A stretch of 64,000 bases of DNA from Imperialibacter sp040222815 (GTDB lineage Bacteria > Bacteroidota > Bacteroidia > Cytophagales > Cyclobacteriaceae): positions 434,001 through 498,000 of the forward strand of contig NZ_JAVKCH010000015.1 in NCBI RefSeq assembly GCF_040222815.1, in the 5' to 3' direction. Position numbers and translations under genes: made by a program. The notes beneath the pieces are model-generated. The model did not search any database and was not told the origin of the DNA. It was given only the letters and a program-made list of their open reading frames with translations. This document shows positions 32,437-41,028 of this stretch, one piece after another; the first letter of the stretch is position 1; every line of letters starts with the position of its first letter.

Positions 32437-33312
32437 TTAAAAAGCTACGAATTCTTCAGGATCCACCGGCATTCCATTGTGCCAAAGCTCAAAATGCAAG
32501 TGAGGCCCGGTTGTCAATTCGCCTGTGTTGCCTATAATAGATATAATCTCGCCGGCGCTGACAAAGCTACCAACGTTTTTCAATAATTCCGAATTGTGCT
32601 TGTATACTGAAATCAAATTACTTCTGTGCTGAATACCAATCACATAGCCGTCATTTTGTGTCCAGTCGGCAAGTATAACAGTACCGTCAGCCACACACTT
32701 GACCGGCTCATCTTTTTTTGCCACCACATCAGTCCCATAGTGGTTGTTCTTAGGGTTGAATTTGTCAGAAATGATGCCTGAAATGGGCTGAAAAAGGTAG
32801 ATGTCCTGAAGATCGGAGCCAATAGAAGAGCTTACAGGCAATATCTCAGAATCAGCGCTTTCGAACCTTTGTCTGAAAATAGAATCGATAGGGGCCAGTC
32901 TTTCGCTGTTGATCTCAGAAGCCGACAGCACCCTTTCCTGTTGCTCGGAGGCCCTAAGGTCTGACTCGGTTTCCAACATGCTTGTGTCGCCCGAAAGCAC
33001 CAATTTCAGGTTATCGATGTATAAGTCTTTGTTATCCATCTCAACGAGCATAGAATCTACTTTGAGTGAAAGACTCACTAATTTCCGATTGGTTTCCATT
33101 TGCTGATGGCGTGGATCGTACCATTTAGCTAAAATGGTGGTAGCCAGGTAAAAGCAAATCGCAAAAAAAACAGATACTACTACAAAGGCTAAAAGCAGGA
33201 GCCTTGCGTAGTTGAACCTGATGGTGCTTTTTTCCGCAAAATTCTCCTCACTCCGTATGATCAGCAGATAGCCAGTGGTAAGCCAGCTGGATAATGTTTT
33301 CTTATTTTTCAA
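32437..33312 (-). CDS. M23 family (LytM-type) peptidase with membrane anchor
   Basis: A peptidoglycan endopeptidase, 291 residues. It has an N-terminal cytoplasmic segment, one transmembrane helix near 37-60 (LLLLAFVVVSVFFAICFYLA), a helical periplasmic stretch likely to coil (LVSLSLKVDSMLVEMDNKDL), and the C-terminal M23 domain. The zinc ligands are present: NHYGTDVVAK near 188-197 (His and Asp) and GPHLHFELWHNG near 268-279 (HxH). The domain is therefore predicted active. The start must be TTG 33312, since no earlier or nearby ATG exists. It is the first gene of the bactofilin-ATP synthase block and divergent from porW. Confidence 0.9.
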   Translation of the reverse strand: MKNKKTLSSWLTTGYLLIIRSEENFAEKSTIRFNYARLLLLAFVVVSVFFAICFYLATTILAKWYDPRHQQMETNRKLVSLSLKVDSMLVEMDNKDLYIDNLKLVLSGDTSMLETESDLRASEQQERVLSASEINSERLAPIDSIFRQRFESADSEILPVSSSIGSDLQDIYLFQPISGIISDKFNPKNNHYGTDVVAKKDEPVKCVADGTVILADWTQNDGYVIGIQHRSNLISVYKHNSELLKNVGSFVSAGEIISIIGNTGELTTGPHLHFELWHNGMPVDPEEFVAF

Positions 33313-33419
33313 ATCCTTTTAGGTTCTGGGAGCCACAAAATTATAGAATAAAATAAGACCTTCTTATTTTTATGTATTATTGAGACATTTTTGAGCGTTA
33401 GCAATTCAAATCGATTCAG

Positions 33420-35990
33420 TTGGCCCAACGTATTTTAACATACCATTTCCTCAGTTTTCTTCTTTTCTCCTATTTCCTCATTGGCTGCAAAGGAAGCAAA
33501 ATAACTCCGGTGGGCGACGTGTATCATAATACGACTGCTCACTACAATGCCTATTTCTACGCCAGAGAACGAATCCTCGAAGTTGAACAAAATCTACTTA
33601 ATTACGGCGAAAGAAATTACAACAGGATTTTACCTATCTATCCTCTCATGGATTCGTCTTTTTCCAAGGCTAACGAGGAGCTGATAGAGGATGTTGTCAA
33701 GAAGGCTTCCATCGCTATTCAACGGCATGAAAACAGTAAGTGGGTTGATGACAGCTACATCACAGTGGGTAAGGCACGGCTTTTTAGTCTCGATTTTCCG
33801 AATGCTGTAGAAACGTTCAAGTATGTGAATGTGAAGAGCAAAGACAAGGACACACGCCACCTGGCGCTGGTTTGGCTTTTTCGCACATTTGTTGACGCCG
33901 GGGAGTACAACAACGCCACCGCTGTGATCGACTACCTGCAAAGAGAAAAACTCAGTAAGGATAACAAAAGACTATTCGCTCTTTTTAAGGCCCGTTATTA
34001 TCAGTTGACCGACGACCTCGACAACATGGTGAAAAACCTGGTCGAAGCGGTTCCTCTCGAAACCAATCACGACGAGAGGGCAAAAATCTATTTCATTATC
34101 GGTCAGGTGTATCAGCAATTGACATTTGATGCACTGGCTTATGAAAACTATCAGTCCTGCCTACAGAACAACCCTCCCTATGAGCTGTCCTTTTATGCCA
34201 AGCTCAACATGGCGTCGGTTACCCAGCTCACCAATTCGGATGACCTCAAAACTGTGAGAAGGTATTTTCGGAAGCTCTTGAAGGACGAGAAAAACATTGA
34301 CTTCAAAGACAAGATCTACTACGAGCTTGCCAACTTTGAGCTAAAGCAGGGAAATTATGATGAAGCCATTGAAAACTACAACAACTCCATCAAGTCAAGT
34401 ACGTCTAACCCTCGCCAGAAGGGCTACTCGTACCTTCAGCTAGCCGAAGTGTACTACAAGCATTTCAAAAAATACAAGACCGCTCAAAGCTACTACGACA
34501 GCACCCTGAGTGTGCTACCAAAAGATGAACCCAACTACGAAGCGCTGAGTCAACGGCTCGAAATCCTTACCGCTTTTGTTGAGCAGGTGACGATCATTGA
34601 AACCCAGGACAGCCTGCTAACGCTTGCAAAAATGCCTAAAGATGAGCTCGACAAGTACCTCGATGATTACATCGCTGCCAAGGCCAAGGAAGCAGAAGAC
34701 AAAGAGAAAGCCATTGCTGAGAGTAAGAAAGGACGACGTGGAAACCAAGCCGTTAACTTCCAAACACAGGGTAGGGAAATTAATGTGCAACAGCAGGGCA
34801 CTTGGTATTTTTACAGCGCTTCGGCCGTCAGCCAGGGCAGGCAGGAATTTGCAAGAGTATGGGGCAACAGGCCCCTGGCCGACAACTGGAGGAGATCAGT
34901 GAAGCAGGGAGAGATTGCAGCAACAGTAAGGGATGCCGAGGCACCAAAACAAACAGCGCAGGCCAATCCTGACGAAGCGATTGCGTCCATTTCCAAGGAA
35001 GATTTAGTAAAAACACTTCCATTGACTGACGAGGCGCAAAATGAAGCACTTGCGAAAGTGGAGGAAGCCCATTTCCAGCTCGGCAACATCTACAACTTCC
35101 AGTTATTGGAAAAGGATAATGCCGGCATCACGTTCAACACCCTCATTGTAAGGTTTCCGGATTCAGAGCATGCCCCAGAAGCACTGTATGAACTGTATCT
35201 TATCTACAAAGAGCTCGACAGTGCTATTTACTCTGATTATGAAAGACAGCTAATCAGCCGTTTTCCAGAATCCATTTTTGCCAAACTTATTGTAAATCCA
35301 CGGTACCGGGAAGAGAGCTCCTTAGCGTCAGCCAAGCTCCAGAAGATGTACGCAGAGGCATATAGCTATTATCAGCGGGGAGAGTACAAAAAAGCCAGAG
35401 AAATTACGTCTGAGGGGCTTTTGGCTTACGATGACAACGATTTTACGGACAACATGAAGCTACTGGACGTGATGCTGATTGCAAAGCTGGACGACGTGTA
35501 CAGATACCAGTTTGAGCTGAACAACTTTATCACCACCTACTCCGAGAGCGAGCTAATTCCTTATGCGAAAACACTCGTGAAAGCTTACGATGACTTCCAG
35601 CTAAACCTGGTCAATAGCGCAAAGGCAAAATTCAAACAAGAGTTCGATCAACTCCACTTCTTCGTTATTATTTATCCGCCTGACGGAAAACTGCCTGACG
35701 AACTCCCTGGGAAAGTTGACACTTATATCAAAACCAATCTGCAAATTCAGGGACTAACACTCGGTAATTTGATTCTTGACGCCAGAAGATCGATGATTTT
35801 AGTTAACTCGTTTCCCGGTAAAAAAGAGGCGGCTGAGTTTTATCAAAATTTCAATAGCAACAATAGCCTGTTTAACGAATATGGCACCATAAAATTTTAT
35901 AATTTCGTAATCACTAGAGAAAACTTCAACGTTTTCTATCAAACCAAAGACCTGGAAGCTTACTTAACCTTCTTTAACAATAACTATTAA
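33420..35990 (+). CDS. porW: Type IX secretion / gliding lipoprotein PorW (SprE), TPR-rich
   Basis: A periplasmic outer-membrane lipoprotein of the type IX secretion system, required for gliding in Flavobacterium (SprE) and secretion in Porphyromonas (PorW). The 856-residue protein has a signal peptide ending in the lipobox LFSYFLIGCKGS. The family N-terminus is VYHNTTAHYNAYFYARERIL, followed by many TPR repeats (for example YELANFELKQGNYDEAIENY, YSYLQLAEVYYKHFKKYKTA, HFQLGNIYNFQLLEKDNAGI). A Glu/Lys-rich linker lies near 415-450. The only start is TTG at 33420. Its stop overlaps the ATG of the class A PBP gene (TAATG), so the two are co-translated. Confidence 0.88.
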   Translation: MAQRILTYHFLSFLLFSYFLIGCKGSKITPVGDVYHNTTAHYNAYFYARERILEVEQNLLNYGERNYNRILPIYPLMDSSFSKANEELIEDVVKKASIAIQRHENSKWVDDSYITVGKARLFSLDFPNAVETFKYVNVKSKDKDTRHLALVWLFRTFVDAGEYNNATAVIDYLQREKLSKDNKRLFALFKARYYQLTDDLDNMVKNLVEAVPLETNHDERAKIYFIIGQVYQQLTFDALAYENYQSCLQNNPPYELSFYAKLNMASVTQLTNSDDLKTVRRYFRKLLKDEKNIDFKDKIYYELANFELKQGNYDEAIENYNNSIKSSTSNPRQKGYSYLQLAEVYYKHFKKYKTAQSYYDSTLSVLPKDEPNYEALSQRLEILTAFVEQVTIIETQDSLLTLAKMPKDELDKYLDDYIAAKAKEAEDKEKAIAESKKGRRGNQAVNFQTQGREINVQQQGTWYFYSASAVSQGRQEFARVWGNRPLADNWRRSVKQGEIAATVRDAEAPKQTAQANPDEAIASISKEDLVKTLPLTDEAQNEALAKVEEAHFQLGNIYNFQLLEKDNAGITFNTLIVRFPDSEHAPEALYELYLIYKELDSAIYSDYERQLISRFPESIFAKLIVNPRYREESSLASAKLQKMYAEAYSYYQRGEYKKAREITSEGLLAYDDNDFTDNMKLLDVMLIAKLDDVYRYQFELNNFITTYSESELIPYAKTLVKAYDDFQLNLVNSAKAKFKQEFDQLHFFVIIYPPDGKLPDELPGKVDTYIKTNLQIQGLTLGNLILDARRSMILVNSFPGKKEAAEFYQNFNSNNSLFNEYGTIKFYNFVITRENFNVFYQTKDLEAYLTFFNNNY

Positions 35991-38266
35991 TGAAGAGCAA
36001 TAAAATCAAATGGCTATTGATCACTCTCTGGGTGGTTTTCATTTGCACAATGGTTGGTGTTCCTGTGTTCTTTAACATGATTGGAAACAATTCCTTTGGT
36101 CTTTTCGGTGAACTCCCCGGCCTTCAAAGCCTTGAAAACCCTGAAGAAGAAACTGCCTCGCAGCTATTTTCAGCCGACAATGTGCTGCTTGGCAAATACT
36201 TTAGAGAAAACAGAACTCCGGTAACTTACGATGAGCTTTCCAGAGAACTTACAGAAACGCTTCTTGTAACTGAAGATCTCAGATTCAGTAAGCACTCCGG
36301 CATCGACTTGCGGGCACTCGTAAGAGCGGTCGTTGGAAAACTCACTTTCAGCTTTGCGGGCGGCGGCAGCACCATAACGATGCAGCTAGCAGAGAACCTT
36401 TATAAAACTGAGCAAGAGAACAAAGGGAAGTTGCACAACGTGCCCGGTCTTGGGCAAATCATCACCAAGTTCAAAGAATGGATCATTGCAGTGCAGTTGG
36501 AAAAAAACTACACGAAAGAAGAAATCCTGGCGATGTACCTTAACACCGTTCCTTTTGGCAGCAACGCCTTCGGAATTAAAGCGGCCGCCAAAACATTTTT
36601 CAACAAAGAACCGAAGCAAATCACCTACCACGAGGCTGCCCTCCTCGTTGGCCTGGTCAATGCGCCAACGAGGTACAGCCCGATCCTCAATCCAGAAACC
36701 TCCATGCGCAAAAGGAATGAGGTGCTATACAACCTCCGCAAGTACAACCGAATCGATCAGGTAGCCTACGATTCTCTCAGAGTGAAAGATTTTGACTTAC
36801 AATACAAGGTTGATGGGCACAATGAGGGCCTCGCTACCTACTTCAGAACAGTCATCAGAAACTTCCTGATGGACTGGACCACGCAGCACGGCTATGACCT
36901 TTTCGAGGATGGTCTCAAGATTTATACAACTATCGACAGCCGCATGCAAGCCTACGCTGAGGAGTCGATGAGGGAGCACATGGACACCCTTCAGTCGGTC
37001 TTTGTAAAACACCTGGAAGGAAGAAGCCCCTGGATCAATGAAGATGGAACAGAAATGGAAAACTTCATTGAAACGACTATGCAAAGAACCAGTTACTACA
37101 AAAGCCTCGTGAAAGAATACGGCAAAAATGCTGACTCTGTCGATATATTGCTCAACCTGAAAAGGCCAATGAGAGTGTTTAGCTGGAATGGTGAAATTGA
37201 TACCCTTATGTCGGCCTATGACTCGCTGAAGTACTATAAGCACTTTCTTCAAGCTGGTTTCATGGCCATGGATCCGCATTCAGGTCACATAAAAGCATGG
37301 GTTGGCGGAATTGATCACAAGTATTTTCAGTTTGACCACGTGATGCAGGGAAAAAGGCAACCTGGTTCGACTATCAAGCCCTTTGTTTATTCAGCTGTCA
37401 TAGATAATGGCTATTCCCCTTGCTATGAAGTTGCCGATGCGCCCATCACCTTTTCCTTCCCGGGGCAGGATCCACCCACCTGGACACCCAGCAACGCCGT
37501 GGGAAACCCTACCGGAAATATGATGACCATCAGAAGTGCCCTGGCACAAAGTGTCAATACCATTACCGCCTACTGGATGAAAAAACTTGGGCCGCAGACC
37601 GTCGTCGACTATGCGCATCGCATCGGCATTCAAAGCGAATTGGCAGCTGTTCCTGCATTGTGCCTGGGAGCCGGAGGCGAAGTTTCAGTTTATGAAATGG
37701 TGGGTGCCTACTCCACTTTCGTGAACCAGGGGGTATGGACAGAACCCATCTTTATTACCCGTATTGAAGATGAGAACGGTAGAGTGCTACAAGACTTTGT
37801 TCCGCAAACACGGGAGGCCCTTAGTGAGGAAACTGCCTACACCATGCTCTACATGTTGAGAGGAGCCACGGAAGAACCTCATGGAAGCGGCGGTGGGCTC
37901 TCAAGGGAAATTAAAGCCAACAACCAGGTAGGGGCAAAAACAGGCACTACGCAAAACGCCTCCGATGGCTGGTTTATGGGAGTGACCAAGGACCTGGTGG
38001 CCGGTGGCTGGGTTGGTGGAGATGACAGGAGCATTCACTTTCGCAACTGGGCTATGGGGCAAGGTGCCAGAACAGCCATGCCAATCTGGAATAAATTTAT
38101 GCTAAAGGTGTACGCCGACCCCGATCTTGGAATCGAAAAGGGGGCCTTTCCAAAACCTGTTAACGGCCTTTCAGTGGAGCTTGACTGTTCAAAACATGAT
38201 CTCACGCAAGAGGCCGATTCCCTGGGGCTTGATATTGAAAAGGTATCAGAAGACGACATCTTTTAA
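35990..38266 (+). CDS. Class A penicillin-binding protein (glycosyltransferase/transpeptidase)
   Basis: Bifunctional peptidoglycan synthase, 758 residues, anchored by an N-terminal helix (WLLITLWVVFICTMVGVPVF). The GT51 domain shows VTEDLRFSKHSGID near 93-106 (catalytic Glu in ED), GGGSTITMQLAENLY near 124-138 and KNYTKEEILAMYLNTVPFGS near 174-193. The transpeptidase domain has the nucleophile motif GSTIKPFVYSAV near 457-468, SVNT near 520 and the KTGTTQNASDGWF box near 650. All are intact. It is translationally coupled to porW and followed by uvrC after 3 nt. It is closest in layout to PBP1A/MrcA; the symbol is left open. Confidence 0.93.
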   Translation: MKSNKIKWLLITLWVVFICTMVGVPVFFNMIGNNSFGLFGELPGLQSLENPEEETASQLFSADNVLLGKYFRENRTPVTYDELSRELTETLLVTEDLRFSKHSGIDLRALVRAVVGKLTFSFAGGGSTITMQLAENLYKTEQENKGKLHNVPGLGQIITKFKEWIIAVQLEKNYTKEEILAMYLNTVPFGSNAFGIKAAAKTFFNKEPKQITYHEAALLVGLVNAPTRYSPILNPETSMRKRNEVLYNLRKYNRIDQVAYDSLRVKDFDLQYKVDGHNEGLATYFRTVIRNFLMDWTTQHGYDLFEDGLKIYTTIDSRMQAYAEESMREHMDTLQSVFVKHLEGRSPWINEDGTEMENFIETTMQRTSYYKSLVKEYGKNADSVDILLNLKRPMRVFSWNGEIDTLMSAYDSLKYYKHFLQAGFMAMDPHSGHIKAWVGGIDHKYFQFDHVMQGKRQPGSTIKPFVYSAVIDNGYSPCYEVADAPITFSFPGQDPPTWTPSNAVGNPTGNMMTIRSALAQSVNTITAYWMKKLGPQTVVDYAHRIGIQSELAAVPALCLGAGGEVSVYEMVGAYSTFVNQGVWTEPIFITRIEDENGRVLQDFVPQTREALSEETAYTMLYMLRGATEEPHGSGGGLSREIKANNQVGAKTGTTQNASDGWFMGVTKDLVAGGWVGGDDRSIHFRNWAMGQGARTAMPIWNKFMLKVYADPDLGIEKGAFPKPVNGLSVELDCSKHDLTQEADSLGLDIEKVSEDDIF

Positions 38267-38269
38267 GGC

Positions 38270-40102
38270 ATGCCATCCAGTGAAATTTCGCTGACTTCTT
38301 ACAAGACGGAAGATGTTCTATTGCTTCCGCATAACCCCGGTGTTTACAGGTTCAAGAACAAACACGGCAAGCTCATTTATGTAGGTAAAGCGAAAGACCT
38401 GAAAAAACGGGTAGCTAGCTATTTCAACCGATCCAATCAGCTTAGTCGCAAAACCATCAAGATGGTCAGTGAGGTTGCCGAAATAGAATTCACTATCGTC
38501 AATTCTGAGTTCGATGCGCTACTTCTTGAAAATAACCTGATTAAGGAAAATCAGCCAAAATACAATATCCTGCTCAAGGACGACAAAACCTTCCCTTACA
38601 TCGTCATCCTAAAAGAGCAATTTCCGAGGATTATCTCTACCAGAAAAGTAGACAGGTCCAAGGGCGAGTATTTCGGCCCCTACACCAGTGTGAAGGCCAT
38701 GAAGAATGTGCTACAGCTCCTTCGTCAGCTTTACAAAATAAGAACCTGTAATTTCGACCTCTCTCCTCAAAACATAAGAAAAAAGAAATTCAAAGTCTGC
38801 CTTGAATACCATTTAGGGAACTGCCTGGGACCCTGCGAGGGGCTACAGGATCACAATGACTACCTGGAAGAAATCAATCAATCAAAAGAGGCCCTGAAAG
38901 GCAATCTATCTGTTGTGAGAAACTACTTCAAAGAGCGAATGCAAACCGCTGCAGACCAGCTAGCGTTTGAAGAAGCCCAGAAGTTTAAGAACAAATTAGA
39001 TCTGCTCGAAAAATTCCAGTCAAAGTCATTGATTGTCAGCAACAAGATTACCAATACAGATGTATTTACGTTGGTCTCAGATGAGTCCTCAGCGTTTGTC
39101 AACTACATGAGGGTGGACGGTGGCATTATCAATATTTCCGACACGCTGGAGATAAAAAGAAAGCTGGACGAAACCGATGAGGAAATACTACAATTGCTAA
39201 TGGTAAGCCTCCGCAGCAAGTACGAGAGCAGCAACAAGGAAATCCTCACCAACAAACAGGTCAGTCTTTACGACGAGTCATTAAGCATAACGCAACCTGC
39301 AATAGGGGACAAAAAGAAACTGGTTGACCTGTCTGTAAAAAATGCCCTTTTCTTCAAAAAGGAACGCTTCAATCAAAAGCTCCAAAGCCAAACCAAGGAG
39401 AACCGGGTTCTCCTTCAAATGAAGGAGGATTTAAAGCTGACGCAAACACCTATGAGAATAGAGTGTTTCGACAACTCCAACATTCAGGGTACACACCCGG
39501 TGGCCTCTATGGTCTGCTTTATCAATGGCAAGGCGGCCAAAAAGGAATACCGTCATTTCAACATTAAAACCGTGGAAGGTCCCGACGACTTTGGATCCAT
39601 GCGTGAAATTGTCTACCGAAGGTACAAGAGAGTTATTGACGAAGATCTTCCTCTCGCCAACCTGATCATCATCGACGGCGGCAAAGGGCAACTAAGCGCT
39701 GCTGTCAGCTCTCTTAAAGAACTGGGTATCTATGGCAAGGTTCCCATCATCGGCATAGCCAAAAAACTGGAAGAGCTCTATTACCCGGAAGACTCAATTC
39801 CAATCCACCTGGCAAAAAAATCAGAGTCTCTCAAAATCATCCAGCAACTACGTGATGAGGCCCATAGGTTTGCCATCACGTTCCACAGAGCCAAGAGATC
39901 CAAAACTCAAACCAAATCTGCTCTCGACGACATTGACGGTATCGGAGAAAAAACAAGAAGCCTTCTATTGAGTGAGTTGAAGTCAGTAGAGAAAATTAAG
40001 CGGGCTTCTATTACTGAGCTCTCAAACCTAATCGGCCAAAAAAAGGCATTGCTCGTTAAGGATCACTTTACGTCAACAGACACAAACAAAAAAGGGGCCT
40101 GA
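38270..40102 (+). CDS. uvrC: Excinuclease ABC subunit C
   Basis: Makes the dual incisions of nucleotide excision repair with UvrB. The 610-residue protein has the GIY-YIG domain at 14-95 (PGVYRFKNKHGKLIYVGKAK), the Cys region KVCLEYHLGNCLGPCEG near 175-190, a UVR domain near 200-245, and the UvrC RNase H-like domain (IECFDNSNIQGTHPVASMVC near 400-420, NLIIIDGGKGQLSAA near 463). It ends with a helix-hairpin-helix tail (ALDDIDGIGEKTRSLLLSEL). The stop codon lies in the loop of its terminator. It is the third gene of the porW-PBP-uvrC run; uvrA is 15 kb away. Confidence 0.96.
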   Translation: MPSSEISLTSYKTEDVLLLPHNPGVYRFKNKHGKLIYVGKAKDLKKRVASYFNRSNQLSRKTIKMVSEVAEIEFTIVNSEFDALLLENNLIKENQPKYNILLKDDKTFPYIVILKEQFPRIISTRKVDRSKGEYFGPYTSVKAMKNVLQLLRQLYKIRTCNFDLSPQNIRKKKFKVCLEYHLGNCLGPCEGLQDHNDYLEEINQSKEALKGNLSVVRNYFKERMQTAADQLAFEEAQKFKNKLDLLEKFQSKSLIVSNKITNTDVFTLVSDESSAFVNYMRVDGGIINISDTLEIKRKLDETDEEILQLLMVSLRSKYESSNKEILTNKQVSLYDESLSITQPAIGDKKKLVDLSVKNALFFKKERFNQKLQSQTKENRVLLQMKEDLKLTQTPMRIECFDNSNIQGTHPVASMVCFINGKAAKKEYRHFNIKTVEGPDDFGSMREIVYRRYKRVIDEDLPLANLIIIDGGKGQLSAAVSSLKELGIYGKVPIIGIAKKLEELYYPEDSIPIHLAKKSESLKIIQQLRDEAHRFAITFHRAKRSKTQTKSALDDIDGIGEKTRSLLLSELKSVEKIKRASITELSNLIGQKKALLVKDHFTSTDTNKKGA

Positions 40103-40114
40103 AGCCCCTTTTTT
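40088..40114. terminator. Bidirectional intrinsic terminator between uvrC and gldN
   Basis: AAAAAAGGGGC, a 5-nt loop CTGAA and GCCCCTTTTTT form a perfect 11-bp stem including A/T tracts. The loop contains the uvrC stop codon (TGA 40100-40102). It serves the rightward porW-PBP-uvrC unit and the leftward gldK-L-M-N unit, whose last stop is at 40130. Confidence 0.92.
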
Positions 40115-40129
40115 ATATACCGAAAGTAA

Positions 40130-41017
40130 TTAATACTCCCACAATTCATTTTCGAAATCTACTAGCTCATACTCCAGTCTCTGGGAAGCAAGAACTCCCT
40201 CTTTTTGCGACTTTGAATACACATCGATAATCCGCTGATCCTGAGGGTTCGAATATTTCACCAGCGTAGCACTAAAGAGCCTTAGCAAAAAAGCATCTGA
40301 CATCTTTCTATGCTCTGCCATGTTCTGAGCGTTGTACCAGACAGCTTCGTCAGGCATGGTTGCAAACAAATCCACTATATCCTTGTATCTAAACGAAGCA
40401 ATTGGCTTCTCATACAAAGCAGGGTTCTTATCAGCAGGCAAAAACATGCTTATAGACTGAATATCATGGTACATTCTTGAGCGGTTCCTGTCGAAATACC
40501 AATCCTCACGCAATTCAAAAATGGAGAAATCACGTGGACTGAATTCCAAGGCAGCTGGAGCCGCAGCAGCTGCGCCACCACCAGCGGGAGCTGCACCACC
40601 TCCACCCCAGTCACTGGCACCCCAGTCACTAGCGCCGGAATCGGCTCCGAAGCCCATCGCTTTTTCCTCCTCAGTCAACCCACCACCCTCTTCTGGCATC
40701 TTCAGATTTTCCAGGAACATTTCCTTTCCCATCCTATTCGTAAGGGAATCATTCATATAGGGAAATAGCAACCCTGCCTTTACGGCCTTTATCAAAAGAG
40801 TTGGCAATTCGCCGTTAATAGCGTAGAAAGGCTGGTTTTGCTTTTCACGCAAATCCATTCTCCACCACAACTCCTTCTTGAACATGATCTGAGATTCATG
40901 TACCGGAAATTCCGAGTTTGGGTTATACCCCGGTTTTGCCTCCTGTGCCTGCAATTCTCCCATAGAGAGGACTGCGATAAACAGAACAAAACCAATTACA
41001 TAAACAAACTTTTTCAT
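40130..41017 (-). CDS. gldN: Gliding motility / T9SS protein GldN (PorN)
   Basis: Periplasmic component that forms the outer-membrane-associated ring with GldK. The 295-residue protein has a signal peptide (FVYVIGFVLFIAVLSMGELQ) and family regions FPVHESQIMFKKELWWRMDL at 38-57, EKPIASFRYKDIVDLFATMP near 200-220 and an ending LEYELVDFENELWEY. An unusual Ala/Gly/Pro-rich linker lies near residues 125-155 with a duplicated GASDWGASDW and runs of Gly and Ala. Most GldN proteins I recall lack such a linker. It is the last gene of gldK-L-M-N, 11 nt after gldM. Confidence 0.93.
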   Translation of the reverse strand: MKKFVYVIGFVLFIAVLSMGELQAQEAKPGYNPNSEFPVHESQIMFKKELWWRMDLREKQNQPFYAINGELPTLLIKAVKAGLLFPYMNDSLTNRMGKEMFLENLKMPEEGGGLTEEEKAMGFGADSGASDWGASDWGGGGAAPAGGGAAAAAPAALEFSPRDFSIFELREDWYFDRNRSRMYHDIQSISMFLPADKNPALYEKPIASFRYKDIVDLFATMPDEAVWYNAQNMAEHRKMSDAFLLRLFSATLVKYSNPQDQRIIDVYSKSQKEGVLASQRLEYELVDFENELWEY

Positions 41018-41028
41018 ACCTGTATAAT

